NCBI GenBank assembly: GCA_030740765.1
Contig: JASLWR010000023.1
Coordinates: forward strand, 1 to 47,238
DNA length: 47,238 nt
Reading direction: 5' to 3'
Source of the DNA: Thermoplasmatota archaeon
GTDB taxonomy: Archaea > Thermoplasmatota > Penumbrarchaeia > JASLWR01
This document shows, piece after piece, positions 24,128 to 32,451 of this stretch. Numbering within the stretch: the stretch's first letter is position 1; every line of letters starts with the position of its first letter. A program made the translations under genes and the position numbers. Below the pieces are notes generated by a model that saw nothing but the letters and a program-made list of their open reading frames with translations, was not told the origin of the DNA and made no database searches.

Positions 24128-26251
24128 ATGGGTAAAGTGCTCAAGTCCGCATACCGGAAACCAGTTACACCCGGCGGTTTGAAAAAGATCGAAGAGGGCA
24201 CTTTGAGATCTCTAGATCCCGAGATGTTCGCGAATTTCAATACGGGAGTTTGCGAACAGTACCTTGAGGAAGAGAACCGGAAGAACAGCTTTGTAATTTC
24301 CAAATGGAACTGGAAGATGGTCATCATATCCATCATTATCGGTTCTCTGTTCGCCATGATAAACCAGTATGTGGGTCTCAAGGTGGGGATGGTAGTCAGC
24401 GGTTCCTGGTATGTGATATACCTGTTGGGGCTTGCTCTTAAGTGGGATCCTCCGCAGCTCAATATCGCCGCTACCGCAGGCAACGGGGCCGCCATGATAT
24501 GTGTTGGCTTCGTGTTCTCCTTCCCGGCCATATATCTCCTTGCCATGTCTCCCACCTACGAGAAGACAGGAGGTGGATTTCTCACCTATGTTCCGCCCAC
24601 GGCATTGCTATTCGGGGCCTTTCTCGCCACCGTCATTGCGGGACTTCTGGGAATATTCTATTTCATTATATTCAGACGAATATGGCTAGTGGAAGACCCG
24701 CTTCCCACGCCGTCATTCGAGGGTTTCGTACAATTGATGAGCATAGCCAAGGATGTGACCAGCGGGGCGAAGGACCAGGCCATGAAATCCATAAAAACGG
24801 TCACTGTCTGGATCGGGGGAACCATGGTTCTGACCTTCATAAAGGATTTCCCATTGTTCAAGGCCGGGGGTACTAGTCGGGTGCCGCTTCTCGACAGTAT
24901 TTTCGGTGGCCGTTTTTATAATCACGGTGACCTGACCCTGCCCGCCACCACGCCCGTCCTGGGGAAATATACCGTTGTCAATTTCAGCCTGATGCCGATC
25001 CAGTTCGGTATAGGCTGGTTCATGAAATTCAAGACGGCTCTGATCATTTCAATGGGAACTCTTGTGTCCTGGCTCATAATCATACCGGCGGCGGTGTTGT
25101 TCGACCTTCCGGTCTACATACCAACCCTCGATAATATGGTGAACCTGTCGAGTTTTCCCATCGAAGGTATTTCGGGGGCTGCAATGATCGCTCCCGAGGC
25201 GGCGAATGTGAACATTGCCAAGGTGATCGCCATAGGGGCGATATTGGGCGGCGGTTTCACGGGCCTGATAAAGATGGCGCCGGTTTTCAAGACGGCAACG
25301 GCGGATCTTTTCAAGACCAAGGGTGACGAAACAGTACAGAAGGACTTCGTACCGAACAAGGGGTGGTACGAGTGGCCGGTGTCCCACATCAAGATAATGG
25401 TAATAGTGACATTCGTTGCCGTCTTTCTGATATTCGGCCTGTCTAGTGGTGGATACTGGTTGAACTCGTTCTTTCTGGCACTGCTGCTGGTCAGCACGAC
25501 CTTCTTCATTGGCGCCATAGCGGTGAAGGTAATGGGCGAGTGCGGTACGGAGCCGGTTTCAGCAACCTCCTTCATCGTACTCATGCTCATAGTGTTCACT
25601 TTCAAGCTTTTAAACGTACTGCACCTGACGGATACCAGTAATGAAACCATCGTTCTCCTGTCAATAATCGGTGTTACAGTTTTCGGCGGCGCCATATCCA
25701 TGAGCGGGGATATCATTCTTATGTTCAAGGTGGGAGGTTACGTGGGGAACCGCCCGTTCCATCTGGTTAAAGCAGTGACCCTTGGAATTCTTCCGGGGGC
25801 GGCAATCGCGGCGTTCTTTGCTGTTCTTTTCTCAAGGGGCTTGGCTCTACCCATAGATCATCCAGCCCATCTCGATCTTCTCGCACCCCAGGCAAACGCT
25901 TTTGCCAAGTTCGTACAGGTCCTTATATCGGGGAACGTTTCGTGGTGGCTGCTGCTGCTGGGAGTATTAATAGGAATTTTCGTGGAGCTTCTCATAGGAA
26001 TGGGAACGGCTTTCGGTCTCGGGATGTACTTTCCTCTGGGCCTGGGTCTTATACTTCTCGTTGGTGGTGGGGCGAGAGACCTCTGGGAAAAATATTATCT
26101 GGAACCAAAAGCAAAAGAACTGGGGTGGGGCGACAAGGAAAAAACACTTGCTCTGTTACAGAGTTACATGATGGCAACGGGCCTTATCGTTGGCGAGGCA
26201 TTGATGGGCACCATAGTTGCCCTTTATCTCGTGTTCCCACTTGTGATGTGA
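24128..26251 (+). CDS. OPT-family transporter-like membrane protein
   Basis: The 707-residue polytopic protein matches the oligopeptide transporter (OPT) superfamily. It has the first-helix signature NQYVGLKVGMVVSGSW, the cytoplasmic motif LPTPSFEGFVQLMSIA and about 14 or more hydrophobic spans. The N-terminal 60 residues are soluble and charged. Archaeal and bacterial members are thought to import peptides or metal chelates; the substrate cannot be told from sequence. AGGTG lies about eight bases before the ATG. The gene follows the surface protein by 33 bases in the same direction and may share its transcript, which would make the pair a binding/uptake unit (inference). Confidence 0.85.
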   Translation: MGKVLKSAYRKPVTPGGLKKIEEGTLRSLDPEMFANFNTGVCEQYLEEENRKNSFVISKWNWKMVIISIIIGSLFAMINQYVGLKVGMVVSGSWYVIYLLGLALKWDPPQLNIAATAGNGAAMICVGFVFSFPAIYLLAMSPTYEKTGGGFLTYVPPTALLFGAFLATVIAGLLGIFYFIIFRRIWLVEDPLPTPSFEGFVQLMSIAKDVTSGAKDQAMKSIKTVTVWIGGTMVLTFIKDFPLFKAGGTSRVPLLDSIFGGRFYNHGDLTLPATTPVLGKYTVVNFSLMPIQFGIGWFMKFKTALIISMGTLVSWLIIIPAAVLFDLPVYIPTLDNMVNLSSFPIEGISGAAMIAPEAANVNIAKVIAIGAILGGGFTGLIKMAPVFKTATADLFKTKGDETVQKDFVPNKGWYEWPVSHIKIMVIVTFVAVFLIFGLSSGGYWLNSFFLALLLVSTTFFIGAIAVKVMGECGTEPVSATSFIVLMLIVFTFKLLNVLHLTDTSNETIVLLSIIGVTVFGGAISMSGDIILMFKVGGYVGNRPFHLVKAVTLGILPGAAIAAFFAVLFSRGLALPIDHPAHLDLLAPQANAFAKFVQVLISGNVSWWLLLLGVLIGIFVELLIGMGTAFGLGMYFPLGLGLILLVGGGARDLWEKYYLEPKAKELGWGDKEKTLALLQSYMMATGLIVGEALMGTIVALYLVFPLVM

Positions 26252-26253
26252 TA

Positions 26254-26541
26254 TTATTCGAGATGAGTTGAACTATCTTTTTTCACGCTTCTATAGACAT
26301 AAATCAGTGTTCCTATCAGTAAAATAACACCGATCCCGATGAAAATATATGAAAGAGATATTGAATCTTCTTTAGTCTCTTTTTTTGTTGGAATTGGAGC
26401 GAGACTGTTGCCTTTTGGCTCTGAAATATCCGGTGATATCTGCTGGCCTGCAGCGATAGAGGAAATACTAACGATCTGTAAGATAAATACCATAAATACC
26501 AGGGAAAGCCAGATTTTTTGTGTGTTGAGCCGATATCTCAT
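26254..26541 (-). CDS. small secreted/membrane protein, signal peptide plus C-terminal span
   Basis: The 95-residue product has an N-terminal signal-like helix (IWLSLVFMVFILQIVSI) ending near AAGQQ, a proline- and lysine-containing extracellular linker and a second span (YIFIGIGVILLIGTLIYVY) followed by basic residues. GGAGATGAAGTAA before the ATG supports translation. It ends two bases from the convergent transporter gene. The family is not recognised. Confidence 0.6.
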   Translation of the reverse strand: MRYRLNTQKIWLSLVFMVFILQIVSISSIAAGQQISPDISEPKGNSLAPIPTKKETKEDSISLSYIFIGIGVILLIGTLIYVYRSVKKDSSTHLE

Positions 26542-26696
26542 TTACTTCATCTCCAAATTTATATTGTTCTTGTTATTACTTATATAAGATACTAAGGATT
26601 ACCTTTGCATAAATATCACGGATATGCGCAGGGTTATGAAAAAATATTCTCAAAGTATTCGATTCGACTAGTCCATTTTTTCGAGGAGTTCGAAAA

Positions 26697-28781
26697 TTAA
26701 GGCTTAAAGAAGGTCTGGCCAGTAAGATGTAATTTTTCTTCAAGTTCGATAAATAATGGTTTAACTTTATTCCACCAACCATATTTCTTATAAAAATTTT
26801 TATAAGCTTGAATTAAATCTTCTCCTCTTGTTATATCTAACAGATCAATTGCATGTTTGAGATCCGAAGATATTGAACTGACCCCATAATCATTTATCAA
26901 TTTTTTCTTAAGCGATTCAATATGTACCTCATGGGGTAATGCTATAGTGGGCATGTCCAATGGAGAATGCCAATCAAAAATTTGGAAGAACTCTTTGAAT
27001 TGTGAAAAACACCTTGCCTCAATTACATGATGTGCATCCAATCGATCTTTTTTGTATGTTTTTTCTCCAAATTTATTTCGAAGCAATTTATTAAATTCAT
27101 TTGTTTCTTTTGAAATCTCTCTATATGATCCAATTTTAAAACTTAAACTTGTATAGAGTTTCTTTAAATAATCGAGTTCAATATCATTGTCAATTAATAT
27201 CTGGAGGGCCTTTCTAGCCAAATTCTGAACGCTCTCGATATCGTCTTTAGCTAGCTCTTCGAGTAAATCCTTTGGGACTAACTCTGGTCTTGTCTCGGTA
27301 AGATTTTTCAAGGCTTTTGCAACAGAATGTCGTCTAAACCATTTTTTATCTTTAGCTAATAATCCCAATATTTCTAAAACCTTCGGCTCTTTATGAATAA
27401 ACGTTACATAAGCTTCTACAGCAGATCCATTTACTCGCATATCCCTATCCATGGCAAGGATTTCCAAGACATCCATTGGTATGATATCCGGTTTGAAGTT
27501 AGCTATTTTTACAAATGCTTTAGCTACAGACTCACGAACATTATCTTCATCATCTTTTGCTAACAAACTTAGAACTTCTATGGGTATAAGGTTTGGTTTG
27601 CTATCTGCAAATTCTCCCAAAGCCCAAGCTACTTTTGCTTTAACTAATTGATTGCCATCTTGTGCGAATTTCTCTAGTGCAGATAGATCTACGGAATCAG
27701 GATTAATTTTAGCAAAGATACCTAACGTTTCTATAACCGTGAGTTGAGTAACCCAATTTTCGCCAAATGACTGAGCTGTTAATTCTTCCAATGGCACTAA
27801 ATCTAGTCTTGTTTTTGCCAAATTTTTAAATGTTTTAATGGCGGCGTATCGGACACTACTGTCATCATCTTTAGCTAGCGTTTTCAAAATGTTAATTGGT
27901 ATCTCATTCGGTATGGTCTTGGCTAATGGTATAAACGTTTCTGTCGCTTTACACCGAACGTAAGGGTCTTCTTCTTTTGTAAGTGATATTAATAATTCTA
28001 AAGGCACAAGATTTGGTTTAATTTCAGCTAGCTTATTGAAAACATTAGCCGGTAAATATCTTGAATCTCCCTTTTGATTTTTTGCTATGTTTTTTAAGGT
28101 AGACAATGCTCGGGGCGACGTTTCTATTAGATTTATAAAGGATTTAGCTGACAAATCTCGTATGGAATAATCATCATCTTTTCCCAGTGTTATTAGTATA
28201 TTGTAGGGAATCAACTTAGGGAAATCCTTCGACAATTTTACGAAAGCATATGCGGTTGAGTATCGAATATGTTCATCTCTATCTTCTATTAATTCGGATA
28301 ATCTAGCCACGATATTTGTTAGATCTATATCTAAATTCTTTGTTTTGACTAACTCTAAAATTTCATCCAATTTAGTGATTAGTGGATCCAGCTTTTTTTC
28401 ATTGATATTCGCCAAAATAATTCCCATTAATTTAATGGCGAAATTTCTCTCTTTTTCCTCTCTCTGGATATTCTTTTCTATTATCTTCGAAGCATCCTCC
28501 ATTTTTGAATATTCTCTGATTTTTCCACTAACATCTAACATTATTTTAGTCATTGGTGTTTCCTGTAAAATAATTAATTTTTTACCATAGGCAGATGCCA
28601 TTCCTAGTAAAAAAGAGATCTCTGCGTTTTTTTCAGCATAATTTTCCGCCTTTTCATTAATAAGAAAACCGATCACATAAGTTGATTTCTTAATTGCACG
28701 GCAGTGACTACAAAGTATATGGGGATATTCATCTACATATTTTACTTCCAAATTACGGTCATGAAGATTTTTTTCGATCAC
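26697..28781 (-). CDS. NDT-like domain, HEAT repeats and C-terminal HNH-like nuclease domain: candidate defence effector
   Basis: From GTG 28781 the product is 694 residues, but the frame is open 21 codons further, to the TAA of the upstream gene, and those codons encode KVVILSAEDLKNKEE, the expected first strand of the N-terminal domain. That domain (to about 95) has ILCSHCRAIKKSTYVIG, then EISFLLGMASAYGKKLIIL, as in nucleoside deoxyribosyltransferase/TIR-like folds. About 155-530 is a regular HEAT-like array (LAKDDDSSVRYAAIKTFKNL and kin). The C-terminus has DAHHVIEAR (H584, H585, E588) and a later LPHEVH, resembling the HHxxE nuclease domains of bacterial toxins. No homologue is known to me with this order. 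The gene is strongly AT-rich. Acting as sensor plus nuclease is inference. Confidence 0.7.
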   Translation of the reverse strand: MIEKNLHDRNLEVKYVDEYPHILCSHCRAIKKSTYVIGFLINEKAENYAEKNAEISFLLGMASAYGKKLIILQETPMTKIMLDVSGKIREYSKMEDASKIIEKNIQREEKERNFAIKLMGIILANINEKKLDPLITKLDEILELVKTKNLDIDLTNIVARLSELIEDRDEHIRYSTAYAFVKLSKDFPKLIPYNILITLGKDDDYSIRDLSAKSFINLIETSPRALSTLKNIAKNQKGDSRYLPANVFNKLAEIKPNLVPLELLISLTKEEDPYVRCKATETFIPLAKTIPNEIPINILKTLAKDDDSSVRYAAIKTFKNLAKTRLDLVPLEELTAQSFGENWVTQLTVIETLGIFAKINPDSVDLSALEKFAQDGNQLVKAKVAWALGEFADSKPNLIPIEVLSLLAKDDEDNVRESVAKAFVKIANFKPDIIPMDVLEILAMDRDMRVNGSAVEAYVTFIHKEPKVLEILGLLAKDKKWFRRHSVAKALKNLTETRPELVPKDLLEELAKDDIESVQNLARKALQILIDNDIELDYLKKLYTSLSFKIGSYREISKETNEFNKLLRNKFGEKTYKKDRLDAHHVIEARCFSQFKEFFQIFDWHSPLDMPTIALPHEVHIESLKKKLINDYGVSSISSDLKHAIDLLDITRGEDLIQAYKNFYKKYGWWNKVKPLFIELEEKLHLTGQTFFKP

Positions 28782-28844
28782 TCTATATATCTCTTCTTTA
28801 TTTTTAAGGTCTTCTGCAGATAATATAACTACCTTATTGAGAGA

Positions 28845-29384
28845 TTATATATCCTCATCCTCGGTCAATTTACATGTACGACATTCAAAAAAAGATGGTG
28901 GGCGAATTGATGTATCTTCTGAATATCTGTGTTTCCAATTAGAAATCTTTTCAATTAGATCATTAGAATCTTCGTAATGTATTTGCTCTAAGTCATTGAG
29001 TAATTTTAAAGGTTTATATCTCGATCTTAGTGATTCATATTTAGAAGACTTGTTCACCAAAATCAGCCCTTCTTTTCCTAAACCCATAGCATAACCTAGT
29101 TCAAACATTACATTTCTGTTCGGCTCAGTTACTTCACTTATTATCATGTTCGATGACAAAATCATCTTACAAAGCTTACAAGCAATAACTCCAGATTGAA
29201 CGATATCTCCAGGTAACTCAACAATAAACCCACGACTTATTAGCCCTTGGCTTATGACGTTCATAATTTCTGGCCAATCATGCTGAAATGGATAGGCGAA
29301 AAAGCTTGATTTTTTACCTTTATATTCTATTTCTCCATTGCATTTTCTATCTGTGAAGGGGCAATATTTATCGATTTTTAACAT
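28845..29384 (-). CDS. NDT/TIR-like domain protein, first gene of the candidate system
   Basis: The 179-residue protein has the pattern of the nucleoside 2-deoxyribosyltransferase-like fold: FFAYPFQHDWPEIMNVI (first strand and helix), ACKLCKMILSSNMIISEV, then NRNVMFELGYAMGLGK with E95 in the position of the family's catalytic glutamate, and LILVNK. Cysteine pairs at C8/C15, C69/C72 and near the C-terminus (ECRTC) may bind zinc. Such domains hydrolyse or bind nucleotides, including NAD in some immune systems. ATG 29384 is preferred over TTG 29396. The stop TAA is followed in the same frame by the larger gene, so the two are adjacent parts of what may once have been one protein. Confidence 0.65.
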   Translation of the reverse strand: MLKIDKYCPFTDRKCNGEIEYKGKKSSFFAYPFQHDWPEIMNVISQGLISRGFIVELPGDIVQSGVIACKLCKMILSSNMIISEVTEPNRNVMFELGYAMGLGKEGLILVNKSSKYESLRSRYKPLKLLNDLEQIHYEDSNDLIEKISNWKHRYSEDTSIRPPSFFECRTCKLTEDEDI

Positions 29385-29388
29385 TTTT

Positions 29389-29445
29389 TTAGACAAAAGA
29401 GATCACTATTCCTAATATAAGAGCAATAAAGGTAGGTTCTGGCAT
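29389..29445 (-). CDS. possible 18-residue hydrophobic peptide upstream of the NDT-like gene
   Basis: MPEPTFIALILGIVISFV ends in TAA five bases before the ATG of the NDT-like gene. The ATG follows AAGGAGTTGTCTGAA, a reasonable binding site. The frame is open further upstream (SVSKIGKELSE). It could be a small membrane component, a leader peptide or chance. Confidence 0.25.
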   Translation of the reverse strand: MPEPTFIALILGIVISFV

Positions 29446-29487
29446 TTCAGACAACTCCTTACCTATTTTGGACACAGATGCTTCTAT

Positions 29488-29678
29488 TAATATTCTGTAT
29501 TCGTTTCAACCCCTTTTTGAAATACATTGTCCACTAGATTCTTGATATTTTTCATGGTCAGGTTGCTGATGTAATGTATATTTTGGTAGTCTTACTGCTT
29601 TTGCGTTCCAATAGTTTCCGGACATGATTAAGCCTCATTCCGCCTTGCTGGAGGTTTATGGTGAAACTGTGCTTTAGA
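29488..29678 (-). pseudogene. tyrosine recombinase (integrase) C-terminal remnant
   Basis: One frame reads KHSFTINLQQGGMRLNHVRK, then LLERKSSKTTKIYI, the box II region of phage/Xer-type integrases (HSFATHLLxxGxDLxxIQxLLGHxSxxTTxIYTH). After TSAT it hits a stop, and the next frame continues SNLTMKNIKNLVDNVF, the usual integrase C-terminus, so there is at least one frameshift. The catalytic core upstream (the arginine and lysine boxes) is missing. A decayed integrase directly upstream of the NDT/HEAT/nuclease genes, on the same strand, suggests they arrived on an integrated element. Confidence 0.75.
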
Positions 29679-30030
29679 TACTAAGTTTTACTATCTTATA
29701 ATACATAAGGTCTTTTTAAAAGTTCTTCGAAAAAAATAATGCCTTCTCGAATTTTTTATATAGATATATTTGGAAGAAGAGTTTCCACTGGTTCTTGCGA
29801 CATAAACTGCGCACCTCGAACTTTGTTCTTTGGTACTTGCCTCTAGCGACCTTGCATAACAAACGGATTCGAGCACTCTCGCTCCATTACGGTCGCTCCG
29901 TGCCCTTCTAGCGATCCTTCGCCACCTCCCTTCATTCGGCAGGCTTTGGAAGTTCGTGAATCCATTGGTCATTATGCGAAATCGAGAACAGCATTATAAT
30001 ACTATCATCACTTTGGGTTTTGGGACAAAA
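29679..30030. other. intergenic stretch without a supported gene
   Basis: A 93-codon minus frame covers part of this stretch but has no recognisable features. The only structure I see is the direct repeat CGCTCC-ATTACGGT-CGCTCC around 29880-29900. The composition shifts from AT-rich (29680-29780) to balanced (29800-29960), consistent with a patchwork of remnants. Confidence 0.3.
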
Positions 30031-30333
30031 TTATTGGAGGGGGATTTCCATGTGCGTTAAGTCCTCATACTCAAGTTGAACTTTTCTGACATATACCAAG
30101 GCATTAAATTCTTCGAGATAGCTCAATAATCTTTCTAAATCCTTGGGTAACAGGAGCACTACTCCCTTGAGAAGTTTCCTATGGGGGATCTCGTCAAGGA
30201 TTCCCTTTCGGCGATACCTATATTTTCCACCCCATGAACTCGTATTCTGTCCATAGAGCCGTTGACAGAACTTGTTAAGGATTTTGTGTTCTGTTTTAGG
30301 CGGAAGACGAAATATAACTATTGTTCCTTTCAT
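30031..30333 (-). CDS. conserved-looking hypothetical protein, leaderless
   Basis: A 100-residue basic protein starting MKGTIVIFRLPPKTEHKIL and containing YGQNTSSWGGKYRYRRKGIL and HRKLLKGVVLLLPKDLERL. Beta-alpha alternation with many basic residues suggests a nucleic-acid-binding or ribosome-associated protein, but I cannot name the family. The ATG at 30333 is preferred over the longer frame from 30354 because GTTTATATATC (30357-30367, minus strand) lies 24-34 bases upstream, the distance expected for a TATA box of a leaderless message. Confidence 0.6.
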   Translation of the reverse strand: MKGTIVIFRLPPKTEHKILNKFCQRLYGQNTSSWGGKYRYRRKGILDEIPHRKLLKGVVLLLPKDLERLLSYLEEFNALVYVRKVQLEYEDLTHMEIPLQ

Positions 30334-30389
30334 TGTGAGTAGTAATACACACAAAAGATATATAAACCTGCTGGTATATTCCCTTATTA

Positions 30390-30872
30390 ATGAATTTCAA
30401 ACAGCGTGGCGAAAAACTCAGAGAGATTATCACAGAAATTCGAGAGAGAACATTCGAATATGAACCCAGAGAAGTACCCAAAATCAACTGGACCCAGTAT
30501 GACCAAGCCCAGATATGGGAAATGGCCACCTATCTTGGTAACGTACGAGACCTTGTTGATGAGGCAAAGCAACGGATAGAGAGAAGAACACCCCCCAAGG
30601 AACGAGGGCCAGGTAGACTACCTATAGATCCTGCTGACATCACCAAGGCGTTATTATTACAGGCATATACTGGTTCGCCGAATAGGGTAGCAGAAGGTCT
30701 CTTGCTTTTATTTTGGGAGAAACTCGGTATCAACCAGAATTTCTCCTATAAGACAATAGAACGAGGATACGACAGAGAAGCGGTGAATGAGATTTTAAAC
30801 GAGGTTACTCCTGGAGTTTACAAGTTATGGTTGAATGATGAACCAATCAGATATAAAAATCGGTCTAAATAG
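30390..30872 (+). pseudogene. transposase N-terminal half
   Basis: The frame encodes the typical N-terminus of an archaeal DDE transposase: RGPGRLPIDPADITKALLLQ, then NRVAEGLLLLFWEKLGI and FSYKTIERGYDREAVNEIL. It ends shortly after, with VTPGVYKLWLND replacing the expected catalytic core. No DDE residues remain, so this is an inactive fragment of about 160 codons. Confidence 0.75.
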
Positions 30873-30889
30873 ATGATTTAGTAACTACA

Positions 30890-31018
30890 CTATATCTTCA
30901 ATTTTACTCCCAACGTTGTCGCGATCTTCTTTGTATCCTTTTTCACAGAGCTCACTTTATAGACCGTTTTGTTCTTGCTGTAATCCAATTTGACCAAAGT
31001 GATGTCATGTAAAAATTA
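30890..31018 (-). pseudogene. possible C-terminal fragment of a transposase
   Basis: A 42-codon open stretch without a start reads DITLVKLDYSKNKTVYKVSS, then KKDTKKIATTLGVKLKI before TAG. Archaeal IS4-type transposases often end in a similar strand, KxxREIxxxLGxxL, layout. It lies tail to tail with the fragment at 30390-30872, so it belongs to another element. The identification rests on a short stretch. Confidence 0.4.
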
Positions 31019-31100
31019 AAATCGACGGGAAAAGGTTGATTGTCGAGAAGGAACAGGGTAAAAAATAGGATTATGCCATGATACAGCGAACTTGGACAAT

Positions 31101-31346
31101 TTAGAATACATTTGCCTTTGATAGAGTTCCGTACTCTCCATCATTACCGTCGAAATAATTCTTCTCCAGGGTCTCACATCGGTTACTTCTTAGATAATAT
31201 CTCCACGCCACATTCACCTTCTGCGTGAAAAAAGTCGCTTTTTCCTTATCAGTCTGCCATTTATCAGGATGATACATCATGATTATCTGCTTCCTAGCCT
31301 TCCCTATCTCGTCCTTGCTGGAGCTAGGACCTATGCGGATGTTCAA
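31101..31346 (-). pseudogene. J-domain (DnaJ-like) fragment
   Basis: The frame holds most of a J-domain: IGPSSSKDEIGKARKQIIMM, then YHPDKW with the essential HPD, and FFTQKVNVAWRYYL for the last helices. A TTG at 31346 could start it, but coding resemblance (EALLLLAKKGLNI) continues upstream to a TGA at 31383-31385, so the N-terminal part seems lost. J-domains recruit Hsp70 (DnaK). This copy lacks any substrate domain. It lies in the remnant-rich region. Confidence 0.55.
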
Positions 31347-31439
31347 ACCCTTCTTGGCGAGGAGCAGTAAGGCTTCTGATTTTCATGTTCTTCATTCCCG
31401 TTTTAGTGTACTGATAATAATTTACGTTCGATGACGGTA

Positions 31440-32315
31440 CTACAATGCCCTTAAAAATTCCGGTTTGAATCTCCCGCTCTTCATAGCTTTATCGATATGT
31501 GCGAGTATTCTTTCTTTATCAGATGGCAACACTCCGCCGATGGGGGCATAATTTGACGCATGGTTCGCCCTGAAAACGGTATTTGTGACGTCGATCCCTT
31601 CAACAATGCTGCGCAGTTCCTTTAGCACCTCCGACGGATTTAACAAGGTCAAGTTACCGGATCCTAACTCTTTTATTATCTCCGAATTTGGCTCCACCAT
31701 CAGGGTAAGAGCAGCGGTATAATCCGGATCCTGCGCAGATATGACCCGTGCGGTCTCCCTAGCATGAACATCGGATAATTCGGTACCGCCAAGTCCCAAT
31801 ATGAATATAACCGAAAGTTTCAGCCCGGCCTCCCTCACCTTCCGGGCAGTGTCTATCATTACGTCGGATTTTGCGCCCTTTCTGATCTTTCGAAGCACTT
31901 CATCGCTCCCCGATTCGAGCCCGAAATACACCAGCTCAAGTCCCTTTTCCTTCAATATTCGTAGCTCGTCAACGGATTTCTTCCTTATATCGAGAGGCCC
32001 CCCGTAGATGGAAACCCTCTCAAGTATGTGGAATTTCGAATAAAGAAAATCGAGGATCGATGCAAGCTCAGCAGTGGGCATGGCAAGAGCGTTGCCGTCT
32101 GCAAGAAATATCCGCTGAACATCTTTGTAGTAAGGAATTATTTTATCCACATCTCGCTGGATATCCCGAAGGCTCTTGACCCTGTACTCTTTATCGGTAA
32201 ATGCAACGCAGAAGGTGCACCGATTCCATGAGCAGCCGATGGTGGTCTGGAGTATCAGACTGTACGCCTCGGAAGGTGGCCGGAATACCGCTCCCTCGTA
32301 GATGTCGGCGATCAT
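31440..32315 (-). CDS. radical SAM protein
   Basis: The 291-residue protein opens with EGAVFRPPSEAYSLILQTTI and the iron-sulfur motif GCSWNRCTFC (cysteine spacing 4 and 2), which in this family (TIGCSHNRCTFC type) binds the 4Fe-4S cluster used to cleave S-adenosylmethionine. FGLESGSDEVLRKIRKG is the SAM-binding strand region common to HemN/Elp3-like enzymes. No B12-binding or TRAM domain is attached. The substrate is unknown. It is divergent from the sugar dehydrogenase gene with 136 bases between. Confidence 0.88.
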   Translation of the reverse strand: MIADIYEGAVFRPPSEAYSLILQTTIGCSWNRCTFCVAFTDKEYRVKSLRDIQRDVDKIIPYYKDVQRIFLADGNALAMPTAELASILDFLYSKFHILERVSIYGGPLDIRKKSVDELRILKEKGLELVYFGLESGSDEVLRKIRKGAKSDVMIDTARKVREAGLKLSVIFILGLGGTELSDVHARETARVISAQDPDYTAALTLMVEPNSEIIKELGSGNLTLLNPSEVLKELRSIVEGIDVTNTVFRANHASNYAPIGGVLPSDKERILAHIDKAMKSGRFKPEFLRAL

Positions 32316-32451
32316 TCGATGAACGAATATGGTCTTCGATAAAATAATTTATCCGGCAGTTACCAGAGCAATCAAATCGAACGAGGCATTTCCGCCGTTT
32401 TTCCCAAATAATTTTTATAGCATTTTCCTGATACGGAAAAGGGGTTACGAT

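Noticed and set aside
29500-29530. CRISPR-like repeat end GTTTCAACCCC
   Set aside because: Only one copy is present with no regular spacing; the stretch is part of the integrase remnant's C-terminal codons.
29691-29972. 93-codon minus-strand frame
   Set aside because: No family resemblance or binding site; the surrounding DNA is a patchwork of remnants.
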